A DNA stretch of 64,000 nt. It comes from Prevotella veroralis DSM 19559 = JCM 6290. GTDB taxonomy: Bacteria; Bacteroidota; Bacteroidia; Bacteroidales; Bacteroidaceae. The stretch covers positions 1-64,000 of the forward strand of contig NZ_KB898325.1 of NCBI RefSeq assembly GCF_000377625.1, written 5' to 3'. The position numbers and the translations under genes were made by a program. Under the pieces are notes generated by a model that was not told the origin of the DNA, ran no database searches, and saw only the letters and a program-made list of their open reading frames with translations. Every line of letters begins with the position of its first letter. Position 1 is the first letter of the stretch. Of this stretch, positions 1 to 7,879 are shown piece after piece.

Positions 1-90
1 TCGGGGAGATTAGACCGTAATCACTCCGTTCTCATCGGTCAGCGTTCGGAAATTAAGCAAGATTGAAAACAAAGAAAAGAGGACTTTTAT

Positions 91-522
91 ATGAACAGAT
101 ATGATAGCAGAACTGCCAAATGGCAGCAACGAGGTAAAGAAGAAGCGAGGATGAACAAGACGGAGTTCATCAAGGTAAGATGCACCTTAGAGGAAAAGCA
201 GCGCATCAAGTCAAAGGCGGAAAGCACAAGACGGAAGTTCTCAGACTACTGCCGTGAAATACTCCTTAATGGAGAAGTGGTTGCCATTCCTAAGATGACG
301 GACAATGAGAGAGAAGCCATTGCCATTCTCCAGCATACGGGCAGGTTCTATGGGCAGATTTCCAACCTTATTAAAGTCAAGGATGAGAGATGGGTACATA
401 TCACACAGAACCTTTCGCTATGTGCCAAAGAAGCATTTAAGCGATTTTACGACCCGCATTTTCGTGTGGACGACGAAATATATAAGGTCTTAAATATGTC
501 AAGAGATGATAGGAAAATGTAA
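91..522 (+). CDS. Mobilisation accessory protein (MobC-like, ribbon-helix-helix type)
   Basis: Small basic protein of 143 residues, lying directly before a relaxase gene and overlapping it by 17 bases. The segment around residues 21-60 (KVRCTLEEKQRIKSKAEST and a following helix with FSDYCREILLNG) matches the pattern of MobC/MobA-type relaxosome accessory proteins, which bind oriT and help the relaxase nick DNA. A second in-frame ATG at 151 begins MNKTEFIKVRC, where the conserved part starts; the longer start at 91 is less certain. The context makes the role fairly clear, but the exact family name is inferred. The DNA upstream (1-90) may hold oriT, which I cannot prove. Confidence 0.75.
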   Translation: MNRYDSRTAKWQQRGKEEARMNKTEFIKVRCTLEEKQRIKSKAESTRRKFSDYCREILLNGEVVAIPKMTDNEREAIAILQHTGRFYGQISNLIKVKDERWVHITQNLSLCAKEAFKRFYDPHFRVDDEIYKVLNMSRDDRKM

Positions 523-1567
523 GGCGATAGCGCATGGCAGTACGGCTTTGGATTATATTTTCAGAGAGGGAAAGCTCGGTAATCGGCTTACCTTCCACAA
601 TCTTTGCAGCAGAGAACCGAAAGCAATCTATGAGGAAATGAAAGTGGTCAGCGACTATAATAGCCGTTGCAGGAACAAGTTCCTCCGCATTGAAATCGGT
701 ATAGCACCTCAGGATGAGAAGAAACTACCCGTATCTGAACTCATGCGGATAGCCCATTTGTTTGCCAAACGAATAGGACTTGACAACCACCAATGGGTGG
801 CAGTAACGCACAAGGACACCGACAACAGACACATTCACATCATCGCCAACCGCATCAGTCTGTACGGAGAAGTCTATGATACCACCTTTGTGAGCAATAG
901 GGCAGCGAGAGTGGCGGAGGAAATAAGCAGAGAGGAAAACTTGACTATCGCAAAGGAGGTCAAAACAGACAAGAAATACCAAAAGGAAAAATCTAACCCA
1001 ACGAGAGAGCAAACAAAGAAAGAGGTGCAACAAATCTGTTATGCCCTGCTTGACAAGTACAAAGGAACAGGCATCACGGGACACTCCATGTTCCTCTATG
1101 AGCTGAATAAGAACGGCATCGCCATAGATCGCATGAAGAACAAGCAAGGTAATGTCTATGGCTTAAAGTTCTCATGCGCAGGGCAATCCTTCAAGGCTTC
1201 CGAAATTGGTAGGGAGTTCGGCTACCATTCCTTGCAGAAAAACTTTGAAACAACAAACAAGGAAGAATCAAGGAAACCACATCTAACAGTACAAGAGCCG
1301 ACAGAAAGGAAAGAACAACCTGATAAAGGTTACCAACTTGTACCTCCAAGCTGTTCCTCTATCTCACGAGCCAATGACACACCACAAGTGCAGAACTCCA
1401 TTGGTGCAGTGGCAGACACCATCGTTGGTGCAGCCGATGAACTGATGGAAGGGTTAGGCGATTTGATTACACCAACCGCACAGGGCAATGACTATGCCGA
1501 AGCTGCGTGGCAGCGCAAACTCAGAAACCAAGCGAACAGAAAGAAGAAAAGAGGAAGAGGTATATAA
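506..1567 (+). CDS. Relaxase / mobilisation nuclease (MobA/VirD2-like, MOBP-type)
   Basis: Protein of 353 residues with the relaxase three-histidine signature HKDTDNRHIHI at residues 102-112 and an N-terminal region (MIGKCKAIAHGSTALDYIF) typical of Bacteroidetes relaxases. Relaxases nick one strand at oriT and stay covalently attached while the strand is transferred. The active-site tyrosine should lie in the N-terminal part; Tyr17 is a candidate. The C-terminal third (about residues 245-353) is low-complexity and charged, ending in a run of lysine and arginine. Its start overlaps the upstream mobilisation gene, so the two are probably translationally coupled. No integrase, replication gene or coupling protein is visible, so the rest of the element lies to the left of the window or has been lost. 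Confidence 0.88.
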   Translation: MIGKCKAIAHGSTALDYIFREGKLGNRLTFHNLCSREPKAIYEEMKVVSDYNSRCRNKFLRIEIGIAPQDEKKLPVSELMRIAHLFAKRIGLDNHQWVAVTHKDTDNRHIHIIANRISLYGEVYDTTFVSNRAARVAEEISREENLTIAKEVKTDKKYQKEKSNPTREQTKKEVQQICYALLDKYKGTGITGHSMFLYELNKNGIAIDRMKNKQGNVYGLKFSCAGQSFKASEIGREFGYHSLQKNFETTNKEESRKPHLTVQEPTERKEQPDKGYQLVPPSCSSISRANDTPQVQNSIGAVADTIVGAADELMEGLGDLITPTAQGNDYAEAAWQRKLRNQANRKKKRGRGI

Positions 1568-1628
1568 CCCACAGCCAAACAGCCAGTCAAAAGTGCAGAA
1601 AGTGCAGAAACAGGAATACTTCATCAAA

Positions 1629-1683
1629 AACGCTTGTTATTCGGTAACAAAGTATTATCTTTGCAAACAGAATAACAAGCGTT
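1629..1683 (+). promoter_or_regulatory. Bacteroidetes promoter flanked by 14-bp inverted repeats
   Basis: Perfect 14-bp arms AACGCTTGTTATTC (1629-1642) and GAATAACAAGCGTT (1670-1683) enclose 27 bases that carry the -7 element TATCTTTGC (1656-1664). The -33 TTG (1634-1636) sits inside the left arm with a 19-base spacer, so this is a complete promoter. No gene begins downstream on the plus strand before the convergent carboxylesterase. It could be an operator, a remnant promoter of a lost cargo gene, or a very short invertible segment. Confidence 0.55.
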
Positions 1684-1804
1684 CTTTGTTAGGTAGAATA
1701 CAGCGACTTGAAGTAGTTCGCTCGTTTCCAAATCGTTACCTATTTACTTTTACCAACAAGGTAACTTCTTTATTTTCAATTAGATACATTTTAACAATTA
1801 TCTT

Positions 1805-1838
1805 CGTCTGTATAATTAGTTATACACGTTTGTATAAA
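1805..1838 (-). repeat. Isolated copy of the 22-bp repeat family of 50603-50712
   Basis: Read on the minus strand, these 34 bases contain TTATACAAACGTGTATAAC followed by TAATTATACAGACG, which is one full unit plus half a unit of the tandem array at 50603-50712. It lies 240 bases after the relaxase gene. Confidence 0.65.
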
Positions 1839-1906
1839 GTCCTAATGCTTATATCATAAGCATCCGACTTATAGAAGCGATTGGCTGTAGTTGTAAGTAA
1901 GGATAC

Positions 1907-1990
1907 GTTGTTCAGGAGCTTTGCAGACATGCGCAAAGGCTAATAGATTCTCATAGTAATAGGTTAATACCTTGTTTGGGTATTAAGAGT
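1907..1990 (+). repeat. 84-bp direct repeat, copy 1
   Basis: Matches 4188-4271 with two substitutions over 84 bases (begins GTTGTTCAGGAGCTTTGC, ends near TATTAAGAGT). Copy 2 runs into the stop codon of the flippase gene, so copy 2 is probably at the original place and copy 1 is the duplicate. The two copies flank the carboxylesterase gene in direct orientation, 2281 bp apart. Confidence 0.85.
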
Positions 1991-2034
1991 AATGAATCCT
2001 ATGATATAATAAGGAGAAAGAGTTTGGGAATAAG

Positions 2035-2063
2035 TTAACGTGAGTTCGACGAACTCACGTTAA
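2035..2063. terminator. Perfect hairpin downstream of the carboxylesterase
   Basis: Arms TTAACGTGAGTTCG and CGAACTCACGTTAA, 14 bp each, with a single-base loop. It lies beyond the 3' end of the minus-strand carboxylesterase. There is no T-run, so a terminator role is tentative. The short string CGTTAAATAGCAA recurs about 43 bases further on. Confidence 0.4.
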
Positions 2064-2154
2064 ATAGCAATCATCATAGTAGGATTGTCCCACCCACCTT
2101 GACGTTAAATAGCAAATAAAATGGGGCTTATCCGAACTCATGATAACAGCACAA

Positions 2155-3939
2155 CTATATATTGTTGGACTTATTTTCTTTCTTTTTTCTCATTAGTTTG
2201 CGTATATACAAACCTACCAAGACTACGAAGGCAATACCACCATTAATACCACCTACAAGCTTTCTTACAAATGGCACGTTGTATGACACAGCAACATTCC
2301 GTCCGTTAAAATGGTATTTATTGATATCATTCATCAGCTTACGCTGGTTTGCAAGCGGATCGTTCTCCATACGGCATTTGCTGCCGAGTATCATTGTCGG
2401 ATGATTAGCAGTATTGTATTCGCTCCATGTCAAACCGATGATGCTCGGATTGCCCGTCTTAGCAAAGTTCACCCACATCTGCTGAACCTGCTTTGACAAT
2501 TCGGGGTTAATGCTATCGCCAATATAAACAGGCTCGTTTAGATTACCAAAGACGTAGGCAAGTTCTACGGTATGGCATGCCCCGTAATGAGGTTTAGATG
2601 ATGGATACGTCCAATAATAGACAAACGTCTTTCCTCCACTATTGGCATGGCTTTCAGCCATAGCTATCATCGGTATGCGGAACATCGTTTCATTAAAAAA
2701 TTCAGTATACTTCCACGTGTCTGCCATGTCGAGACCGTCCATGAACGTCTTTACTTTTTCTTTATCCGCATCGCTCAATTTAGCAAAGTAGTTCTCGTAG
2801 ATTACAGGCATACCTATCTTGTAGGGCAAAAGACCGCCGACCTCACCAATCCAATAACGCGCCTCATCTTTGTTGCTACCCATGAGCATATCAATATCTT
2901 TTGCAGCACCGTTGGCATACGCCTCATACAAATTTTTTGGCACGTTGATACCATCGCGCTTAGGAAAATTGTTCCAAGTATTAAGGTCTTTGTTCAGTTC
3001 TTTAAGCTTAGCTGGACTTAATGCCAAAAGATCTTTCATGTTTTTGGCTCCACTTTTCTTCATCAGCATCTCAGTAAGATGCTGGCATTCATCCGTACTA
3101 TAAGTGGACGCAATAGATCCACTTTGAGCTATGACACGCTTGAACAACCCTTTTGCCACAGGCATTAAAGGGAGCAATGATACACAACCACCGCCTGCAG
3201 ATTCACCAAAAATTGTTACATTGTTAGGATCACCACCAAAATGAGAGATATTCTGTCTCACCCATTTCAATGCGGTTACCTGATCAAGCAAACCAAGATT
3301 ACCACTCTCACGGTAAGCCTCTCCTCCCTTTACCTTTGAAAAATCTATGAAACCATAAAGCCCAGTACGATAGTTAATAGTTACAAGTACCACATCAGGA
3401 TGTGCTTTGACAAGGTTATAACCATTGTACAAGGGGTCTACACTACCTCCCCAACCATACGACCCACCATGGATGAACACCATAACAGGCTTTTCTTTAT
3501 CTACCACTCTGTCGCTTGTCCACACATTAAGATAAAGACAATCCTCACTCTGTAGGTAGAAGGAAGAAAGCTCAGAATCAGCTTCTGACTGGACTGAAGA
3601 CTTTCCGAAATAATATGCCTCATAAATTCCACTATCTGCTGGAGCTAACTGTGAAGGCTTCCACCTTCCAGATTTAGAAGGCTGAATAGAATATGGTATA
3701 CCCTTAAATGACTTGACGTCATTACTATCAAGACCAACAAACGTACCATTTGAACATCTTACTGACGGCTTAGAATCTGGCAACGAAGTAAGTTTCTTGT
3801 TCTCACCATACATTTTCAGCATACGCTCCTTAGCCGCTTCACTATTATCACTTGAACATGATGCAATTAGGACAATTACCGCCAAGAGTAACATGGCGGT
3901 CGTAATCATTGATATAATACGATGTAATGTTTTACCCAT
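2155..3939 (-). CDS. Type B carboxylesterase, lipoprotein
   Basis: Serine hydrolase of the type B carboxylesterase family (alpha/beta fold), predicted to hydrolyse ester substrates at the cell envelope. I chose the start at 3939 (MGKTLHRIISM), giving 594 residues, because it places a lipoprotein signal directly at the N-terminus with the lipobox ending in Cys28; the frame stays open to 4131 but that extension has no signal. Visible catalytic parts: oxyanion HGGS at 157-160, nucleophile Ser247 in GESAGG, acid Glu359 in GSNKDEAR, and His456 in GACHTVEL. A hydrophobic segment near residues 567-580 followed by KLMRKKK suggests a second membrane anchor at the C-terminus. The gene is flanked by the 84-bp direct repeats, which suggests acquisition or mobility. 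The substrate is unknown. Confidence 0.85.
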   Translation of the reverse strand: MGKTLHRIISMITTAMLLLAVIVLIASCSSDNSEAAKERMLKMYGENKKLTSLPDSKPSVRCSNGTFVGLDSNDVKSFKGIPYSIQPSKSGRWKPSQLAPADSGIYEAYYFGKSSVQSEADSELSSFYLQSEDCLYLNVWTSDRVVDKEKPVMVFIHGGSYGWGGSVDPLYNGYNLVKAHPDVVLVTINYRTGLYGFIDFSKVKGGEAYRESGNLGLLDQVTALKWVRQNISHFGGDPNNVTIFGESAGGGCVSLLPLMPVAKGLFKRVIAQSGSIASTYSTDECQHLTEMLMKKSGAKNMKDLLALSPAKLKELNKDLNTWNNFPKRDGINVPKNLYEAYANGAAKDIDMLMGSNKDEARYWIGEVGGLLPYKIGMPVIYENYFAKLSDADKEKVKTFMDGLDMADTWKYTEFFNETMFRIPMIAMAESHANSGGKTFVYYWTYPSSKPHYGACHTVELAYVFGNLNEPVYIGDSINPELSKQVQQMWVNFAKTGNPSIIGLTWSEYNTANHPTMILGSKCRMENDPLANQRKLMNDINKYHFNGRNVAVSYNVPFVRKLVGGINGGIAFVVLVGLYIRKLMRKKKENKSNNI

Positions 3940-4263
3940 AACAACTAAATAAAGTTTATCAATAAAATATCTAACTTCTTTCTCACTACCATTTGTTATT
4001 TGGCTTGGTAAAGATAGTGGATTGTTTCCATTCCTGCTATCCTTTTGGGGATAAACTTTCTTCTTCCACACTCTTTTCTGTGTGCCTTGCTCGAAGTGAA
4101 CGACCTGTGGAACCTTGTATCCAATGCTCATGTGCGGTCAGCAATATTTGTGGAAGTGAATGTATCTCCATTGTCTTGAAGTCTCTTGTTGTTCAGGAGC
4201 TTTGCAGACATGCGCAAAGGCTAATAGATTCTCATAGTAATAGATTAATACCTTGTTTGGGTA
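3940..4263. other. Intergenic region upstream of the carboxylesterase
   Basis: About 320 bases between the flippase stop and the chosen carboxylesterase start. It contains copy 2 of the 84-bp repeat at its left end. An open frame continues from the esterase up to 4131 but looks like non-coding read-through. I see no clear TAnnTTTG promoter on the minus strand. Confidence 0.5.
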
Positions 4264-4271
4264 TTAGGAGT
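4188..4271 (+). repeat. 84-bp direct repeat, copy 2
   Basis: Second copy of the sequence at 1907-1990, with two differences. Its last eight bases cover the stop codon of the flippase gene, tying this copy to that locus. Confidence 0.85.
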
Positions 4272-5271
4272 TCTTTGAGTTCTTAGTTTCTAGTTTGATA
4301 AGCAACAAGCCAATAGCAGTCCATATCAACTCTCGGATGCGGACAATCAGGGCGACGAAGATACCAGCACTGGTACCAAGTCCTAAGCCAGTAACCGACA
4401 TGAGGAATCCGCCTTCGCGTCCGCCCAGTTGCAAAGGCATAAAGAAGAGCATGTTGGCAAATAACGAAGTGAAAGCTAGAATGAGGATGCAATCGAAGTA
4501 ATTGACGCTTGGCATGAGAACCAATAGAATGAAGAAGATTTCTAAGGCACTACAGATTCTGCAGGACAGCTCCAATAGAACCGCGGTAAAGAACATGCGT
4601 GGGTTTTGGTTATGGAGTGATGCAATCTGTTGGTCGATGTTATCGAGTTCTTCTTTATGTTTATTGATGAAAGGTTCTGCCCACTTCTTAATGAACGGGA
4701 TGTGTCGCACGATACTCATCACACGTACGGCAAGTCCTTTCTTATAGCCTGTCAAGAAGAACCATATTGCTGCTATACAAAAGATTCCAGTAACGCTAAG
4801 CATTGTGCCCATCAATAGATTGACGGGTTGAGTAAACAGGTAAAGGAATATTGATAGAAACCAAAACCAGAAGTGACTGAATATGTGTGTCATAGCATAT
4901 AGCACAACAGATGATGTGGCATGCTCAACTCCTATCTTCGGTGTTAGTTCCATGATACGATAAGGTTCACCTCCCATCAATCCGCCAGGCGTTGCGTAGT
5001 TAAGTGCAAAGCCAGAGACTGTCACTTTGTAAAGCCAATGAAAGGAAACACGTTGCTGTTCAGTATTTTCTTTCGTTTGGCTTTTTATGATGACATACCA
5101 TGCCGATGTATTAAACAGATATAGAACAGCCCATAGTGCAATGACGGCAAAGAACCAGTAACCAGCATGCTGTAAATTACGCCAGACATCAGCAAAGTCG
5201 AGTTGAGTAATCATAATGACTAACACGACTAAGCCGAACCCAAAGAATATATTCTGATGCTTTTTACTCAT
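4264..5271 (-). CDS. Flippase-like integral membrane protein (LPG synthase TM / UPF0104 family)
   Basis: Polytopic membrane protein of 335 residues with about eight hydrophobic segments. The conserved [11 protein letters not shown] at residues 95-105 and [10 protein letters not shown] near 280 are hallmarks of the lysylphosphatidylglycerol-synthase transmembrane domain family. Members lacking the aminoacyl-transfer domain, as here, are thought to move lipids or lipid-linked molecules across the inner membrane. It follows the pdxA-like gene by 36 bases and is probably the last gene of an rlmN-pdxA-flippase operon. The substrate is unknown. Confidence 0.8.
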   Translation of the reverse strand: MSKKHQNIFFGFGLVVLVIMITQLDFADVWRNLQHAGYWFFAVIALWAVLYLFNTSAWYVIIKSQTKENTEQQRVSFHWLYKVTVSGFALNYATPGGLMGGEPYRIMELTPKIGVEHATSSVVLYAMTHIFSHFWFWFLSIFLYLFTQPVNLLMGTMLSVTGIFCIAAIWFFLTGYKKGLAVRVMSIVRHIPFIKKWAEPFINKHKEELDNIDQQIASLHNQNPRMFFTAVLLELSCRICSALEIFFILLVLMPSVNYFDCILILAFTSLFANMLFFMPLQLGGREGGFLMSVTGLGLGTSAGIFVALIVRIRELIWTAIGLLLIKLETKNSKNS

Positions 5272-5307
5272 GAGTCTATGGATGGAGTTCTATCTGTTGG
5301 ATAGATA

Positions 5308-6438
5308 TTATCCTCGCTTCTCTTCGTGTCGCTCGCTATGTGGAGTGCGGTCTTCTCGCTTATGAGGGTTTGCGAAACGCGCCTTATCACTCTCATCACG
5401 CTTCTCCTTATAGAGCTTTGGCAGCGGATGAACTTGCGCCTCGTCATACTCTGCACGATTGCGGAAGATGTCTATCGCAAGGTAGATGGCATGGCGGAAA
5501 GCCTGCTCGTTGGCAACGCCTTGCCCTGCAATCGCGAGGCTATTAGGTATCTCTGCGGATGTACGAACGAGTGACATTCCTGATGTATAGTTGATTCCTT
5601 GGAAGTCAGAGAGTGTGCGGAAGGGTGATAAACCTTGTTCGTAATACATTGCCAAAATGCCATCAAACTCTTGATAATCGCCATTACTGAAGAAGGTATC
5701 GGCAGCATACGGACCAAAGACCTGTATATCCTTTTCCACGAGTTCGTTGATAGCGGGCATGATAATCTCTTCTTCCTCCGAACCTAACAAGCCATTGTCG
5801 CCCGCCTTAGGGTTCAATCCCAATATGGCAATGCGTGGGCAAGAGATTCGGAAGTCGCGGCGCAAGCTCTGGAAGAGTGCTTCAGCCTTGTTCGCAATGC
5901 TCTCTTTTGAGATAGATTCGGGCACTTGACGGAGTGGAAGATTACGTGTTGCCAGTGCCACACGCAGTCCTTCGTTGATAAAGATAGACAATCCGTGCCC
6001 TTCAGTCTCTAAGTGATCTTCTATGTAACGGCTTTGCCCACTGAAATGGAACTTGTCGTTATTATCAATAGGAGCAGTCACTAACACGTCGAATAAGCCT
6101 TGACGATAATCCTCAAGCGCCTTATCTACAGCTTTCAATCCTGCTTCGCCCGATTCCTCGGAAGCAACACCTAACTCAATCTTTATCTCTTCATCGAAGA
6201 CAGGGAGTAAGTTCAATCGTCCTTCTTTAGCCTCACTTGCATCCTTAATAATCGTGAAGTTAGCTTCAATTCCTAATGCGTTGCGATGATAGGTAGCCAC
6301 CTTTGGCGACCCATAGATAATGGGTGTGCATAGCTCCAGCATGTCTGGTTCAGAAAAGGTCTTGAATATCAACTCATATCCAACACCGTTTGTATCTCCG
6401 TGTGTGATAGCTACGCGGACTCTTTTATTCTCGTTCAT
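5308..6438 (-). CDS. pdxA: PdxA-like protein (4-hydroxythreonine-4-phosphate dehydrogenase family), active site degenerate
   Basis: The fold clearly belongs to PdxA: N-terminus AITHGDTNGVGYE, the GLNPxAGDNGLLG region, ILAMYxxQGLSPF. PdxA oxidises 4-phosphohydroxythreonine in vitamin B6 synthesis, using a metal held by three histidines (His166, 211 and 266 in the E. coli enzyme). Here those places read Asn166 (ATRNLPL), Lys211 (NPKAG) and Tyr266 (MYYEQG). The usual GHTE is GQSR at 134-137, and the usual S-P-x-H-G-T stretch is SAEIPNS. The C-terminus has an unusual charged tail after residue 340. I chose the start at 6438 (MNENKRVRVAIT), which gives 376 residues and avoids overlap with rlmN. 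The frame is intact, so this is a conserved protein with altered or lost activity rather than a decayed gene. Confidence 0.8.
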   Translation of the reverse strand: MNENKRVRVAITHGDTNGVGYELIFKTFSEPDMLELCTPIIYGSPKVATYHRNALGIEANFTIIKDASEAKEGRLNLLPVFDEEIKIELGVASEESGEAGLKAVDKALEDYRQGLFDVLVTAPIDNNDKFHFSGQSRYIEDHLETEGHGLSIFINEGLRVALATRNLPLRQVPESISKESIANKAEALFQSLRRDFRISCPRIAILGLNPKAGDNGLLGSEEEEIIMPAINELVEKDIQVFGPYAADTFFSNGDYQEFDGILAMYYEQGLSPFRTLSDFQGINYTSGMSLVRTSAEIPNSLAIAGQGVANEQAFRHAIYLAIDIFRNRAEYDEAQVHPLPKLYKEKRDESDKARFANPHKREDRTPHSERHEEKRG

Positions 6439-6478
6439 ATATGTATATCTTGTATAGTTTTCTATTGTCTCAATCCTC

Positions 6479-7531
6479 TTATCGTCTCTCTTCAGCAATC
6501 TTCTTGGCTGTAGAAAGTAATCCACAGGCGGCAAAGATGTCTTGACCACGACTCGCACGAATGGTCGTAAAGACTCCATGTTGCGTTAGATAGTTCCTGA
6601 ATTGTTCCATCTTGTGGTCGTCAACTCCATGCAAAGGTATGTTGGGAATAGGGTGGAATCGAATCAGATTTACCCTACATTCTAGACCCCTAACGAGCTT
6701 AACAATCGCCTTAGCATGCTCTTCAGAGTCATTGACTCCCTTAAATACTATGTATTCAAAAGATAACCGACGCTGGTGCGAAAAGTCATAGTTACTTAGC
6801 AATTCAACGATACTCTCAATCGACATTCCTCGCTCGGCAGGCATCAATTCCGACCGTTGTTCATGCAGAGGAGAGTGCATACTGATTGCCACATGACAAT
6901 TACTTTCTTCCAAGAACCGCTTTAACTTCCCCTTGATTCCTACACTACTTACGGTGATTCTCTTAGGCGACCACGCATAACCAAAGTCAGCTGTCAGCAC
7001 CTCAGTAGTACGTAAAACGTTATCGAGATTGTCCATTGGTTCGCCCTGACCCATGAACACTATGTTGGTCAGTTTGTCACGTTCTGGGAGGGAATATATT
7101 TGGTTAAGGATATCAGTTGCACTCAAATTCCCCTCAAAACCCTGCTTACCTGTTTGGCAGAAGAGGCAATTCATCTTACAACCAATCTGTGAAGACACAC
7201 AGAGTGTGGCACGATCTTCTTCTGGGATATATACTGTTTCAACAAATCTCCCACTATCTGTAGGGAATAAATACTTGATTGTTCCGTCCTTAGAATGTTG
7301 AGCATCAATAGGTTCTTTACAGCCTATCTCATATTCAGCAGCAAGTTTCTCGCGGTTCGCCTTAGAGATATTTGTCATCTCATCAATGCTCTTCACCTGT
7401 TGTGAATAAAGCCATTTCGCTATCTGACCACCTGTAAATGCAGGCATCCCCAACGCCTTCGCAACCTCTTTCAGTTCGCCAAGTGTCATTCCTAACAGAT
7501 ACTTCTTTGCTGTTCCCATCCTTGTTCTCAA
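6479..7531 (-). CDS. rlmN: 23S rRNA (adenine2503-C2)-methyltransferase RlmN
   Basis: Radical SAM methyltransferase that methylates A2503 of 23S rRNA and A37 of some tRNAs. The 350-residue length is normal. The cluster cysteines lie in GCKMNCLFCQTG (Cys118, Cys122, Cys125), with the substrate-linked cysteine in ATLCVSSQ (Cys111) and the resolving cysteine in FAACGLLS near the C-terminus. SAM-binding GQGEPMDN is present. Starts at MRTRMG or, two codons from a second methionine, MGTAKK are both possible. A TATCTTTGC promoter lies 14 bases upstream (7545-7553). It is the first gene of the operon with the PdxA-like protein and the flippase. Confidence 0.95.
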   Translation of the reverse strand: MRTRMGTAKKYLLGMTLGELKEVAKALGMPAFTGGQIAKWLYSQQVKSIDEMTNISKANREKLAAEYEIGCKEPIDAQHSKDGTIKYLFPTDSGRFVETVYIPEEDRATLCVSSQIGCKMNCLFCQTGKQGFEGNLSATDILNQIYSLPERDKLTNIVFMGQGEPMDNLDNVLRTTEVLTADFGYAWSPKRITVSSVGIKGKLKRFLEESNCHVAISMHSPLHEQRSELMPAERGMSIESIVELLSNYDFSHQRRLSFEYIVFKGVNDSEEHAKAIVKLVRGLECRVNLIRFHPIPNIPLHGVDDHKMEQFRNYLTQHGVFTTIRASRGQDIFAACGLLSTAKKIAEERR

Positions 7532-7544
7532 TGTTTTATTGCCT

Positions 7545-7553
7545 GCAAAGATA
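7545..7553 (-). promoter_or_regulatory. rlmN operon promoter (-7 element)
   Basis: On the minus strand TATCTTTGC, 14 bases before the rlmN start codon. This fits the Bacteroidetes -7 consensus TAnnTTTG; I see no good -33 element. Confidence 0.6.
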
Positions 7554-7664
7554 ACGAAAAAAAGGCTAAATCCGTGTTCTTTTTGTGCATAAGTTATCTA
7601 TCTCTCTACAATCTACTTCGATTGAAAATGGTGAGATGAAGCACGAAACGGATAATGAAGTCCA

Positions 7665-7704
7665 GTGTAACGAGACACTGTTTCGTTAGCAAAAAACAAG
7701 GAAG
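7665..7704 (+). repeat. Hairpin element, copy 1 (shared with 33708-33746)
   Basis: Contains TAACGA ... TCGTTA arms with a 9-base loop, followed by GCAAAAAACAAGGAAG. The same layout, with most bases identical, is at 33708-33746. Both copies are followed within about 30-50 bases by a 22-bp tandem array. Confidence 0.6.
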
Positions 7705-7754
7705 AGCAAAGAAGAAAAGCCTATTCTCAAACGCAGAAAGACATCTACAGGATT

Positions 7755-7820
7755 TCTCCAAGTGCTTTGTAATACCTCTCCAAGTGCTTTGTAATGGTTC
7801 TCCAAGCCTTTTGTAATAAT
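7755..7820 (+). repeat. Tandem array A, three 22-bp units
   Basis: Three adjacent units of 22 bases, each built on TCTCCAAG(T/C)(G/C)(C/T)TTTGTAAT with a variable three-base tail. No spacers, so not a CRISPR array. It lies downstream of the minus-strand DUF6078 gene. Confidence 0.8.
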
Positions 7821-7879
7821 CCTGTAAATGCTGAACTGCAAGTAAACGAGTGGAGAAGTTTACGAGTAAACGACTTAAT

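Larger units (their letters stand above)
1568..2154. other. Gene-free stretch at the right end of the mobilisation module
   Basis: About 590 bases between the relaxase and the convergent carboxylesterase. It holds an inverted repeat around a promoter (1629-1683), a gttacc/ggtaac inverted pair (1735-1740 and 1760-1765), a 34-base match to the array at 50603-50712 (1805-1838), one copy of an 84-bp direct repeat (1907-1990) and a perfect hairpin (2035-2063). I see no convincing gene; a 123-codon open frame from 1488 overlaps the relaxase and has no family features. This may be the junction of the mobile element with the chromosome. Confidence 0.6.
7532..7879. other. Intergenic region with hairpin and 22-bp repeats
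   Basis: About 350 bases between rlmN and the DUF6078 gene. It holds the rlmN promoter (7545-7553), a hairpin element shared with 33708-33746 (7665-7704) and a three-unit 22-bp array (7755-7820). An open frame from 8025 into this region is a shadow of the DUF6078 gene. Confidence 0.6.

Noticed and set aside
1488..1859. A 123-residue plus-strand frame after the relaxase
   Set aside because: It overlaps the relaxase in another frame, reads through the inverted-repeat promoter, and shows no protein features.
3993..4286. Plus-strand open frame next to the flippase
   Set aside because: It crosses the direct repeat and the flippase 3' end with no matching family.
5308..6579. A longer PdxA start at 6579
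   Set aside because: The added 47 residues overlap rlmN and do not match PdxA, so the start at 6438 was preferred.
7755..7820. CRISPR array
   Set aside because: Units are directly adjacent with no unique spacers, and no cas genes are seen; the same holds for all arrays listed.
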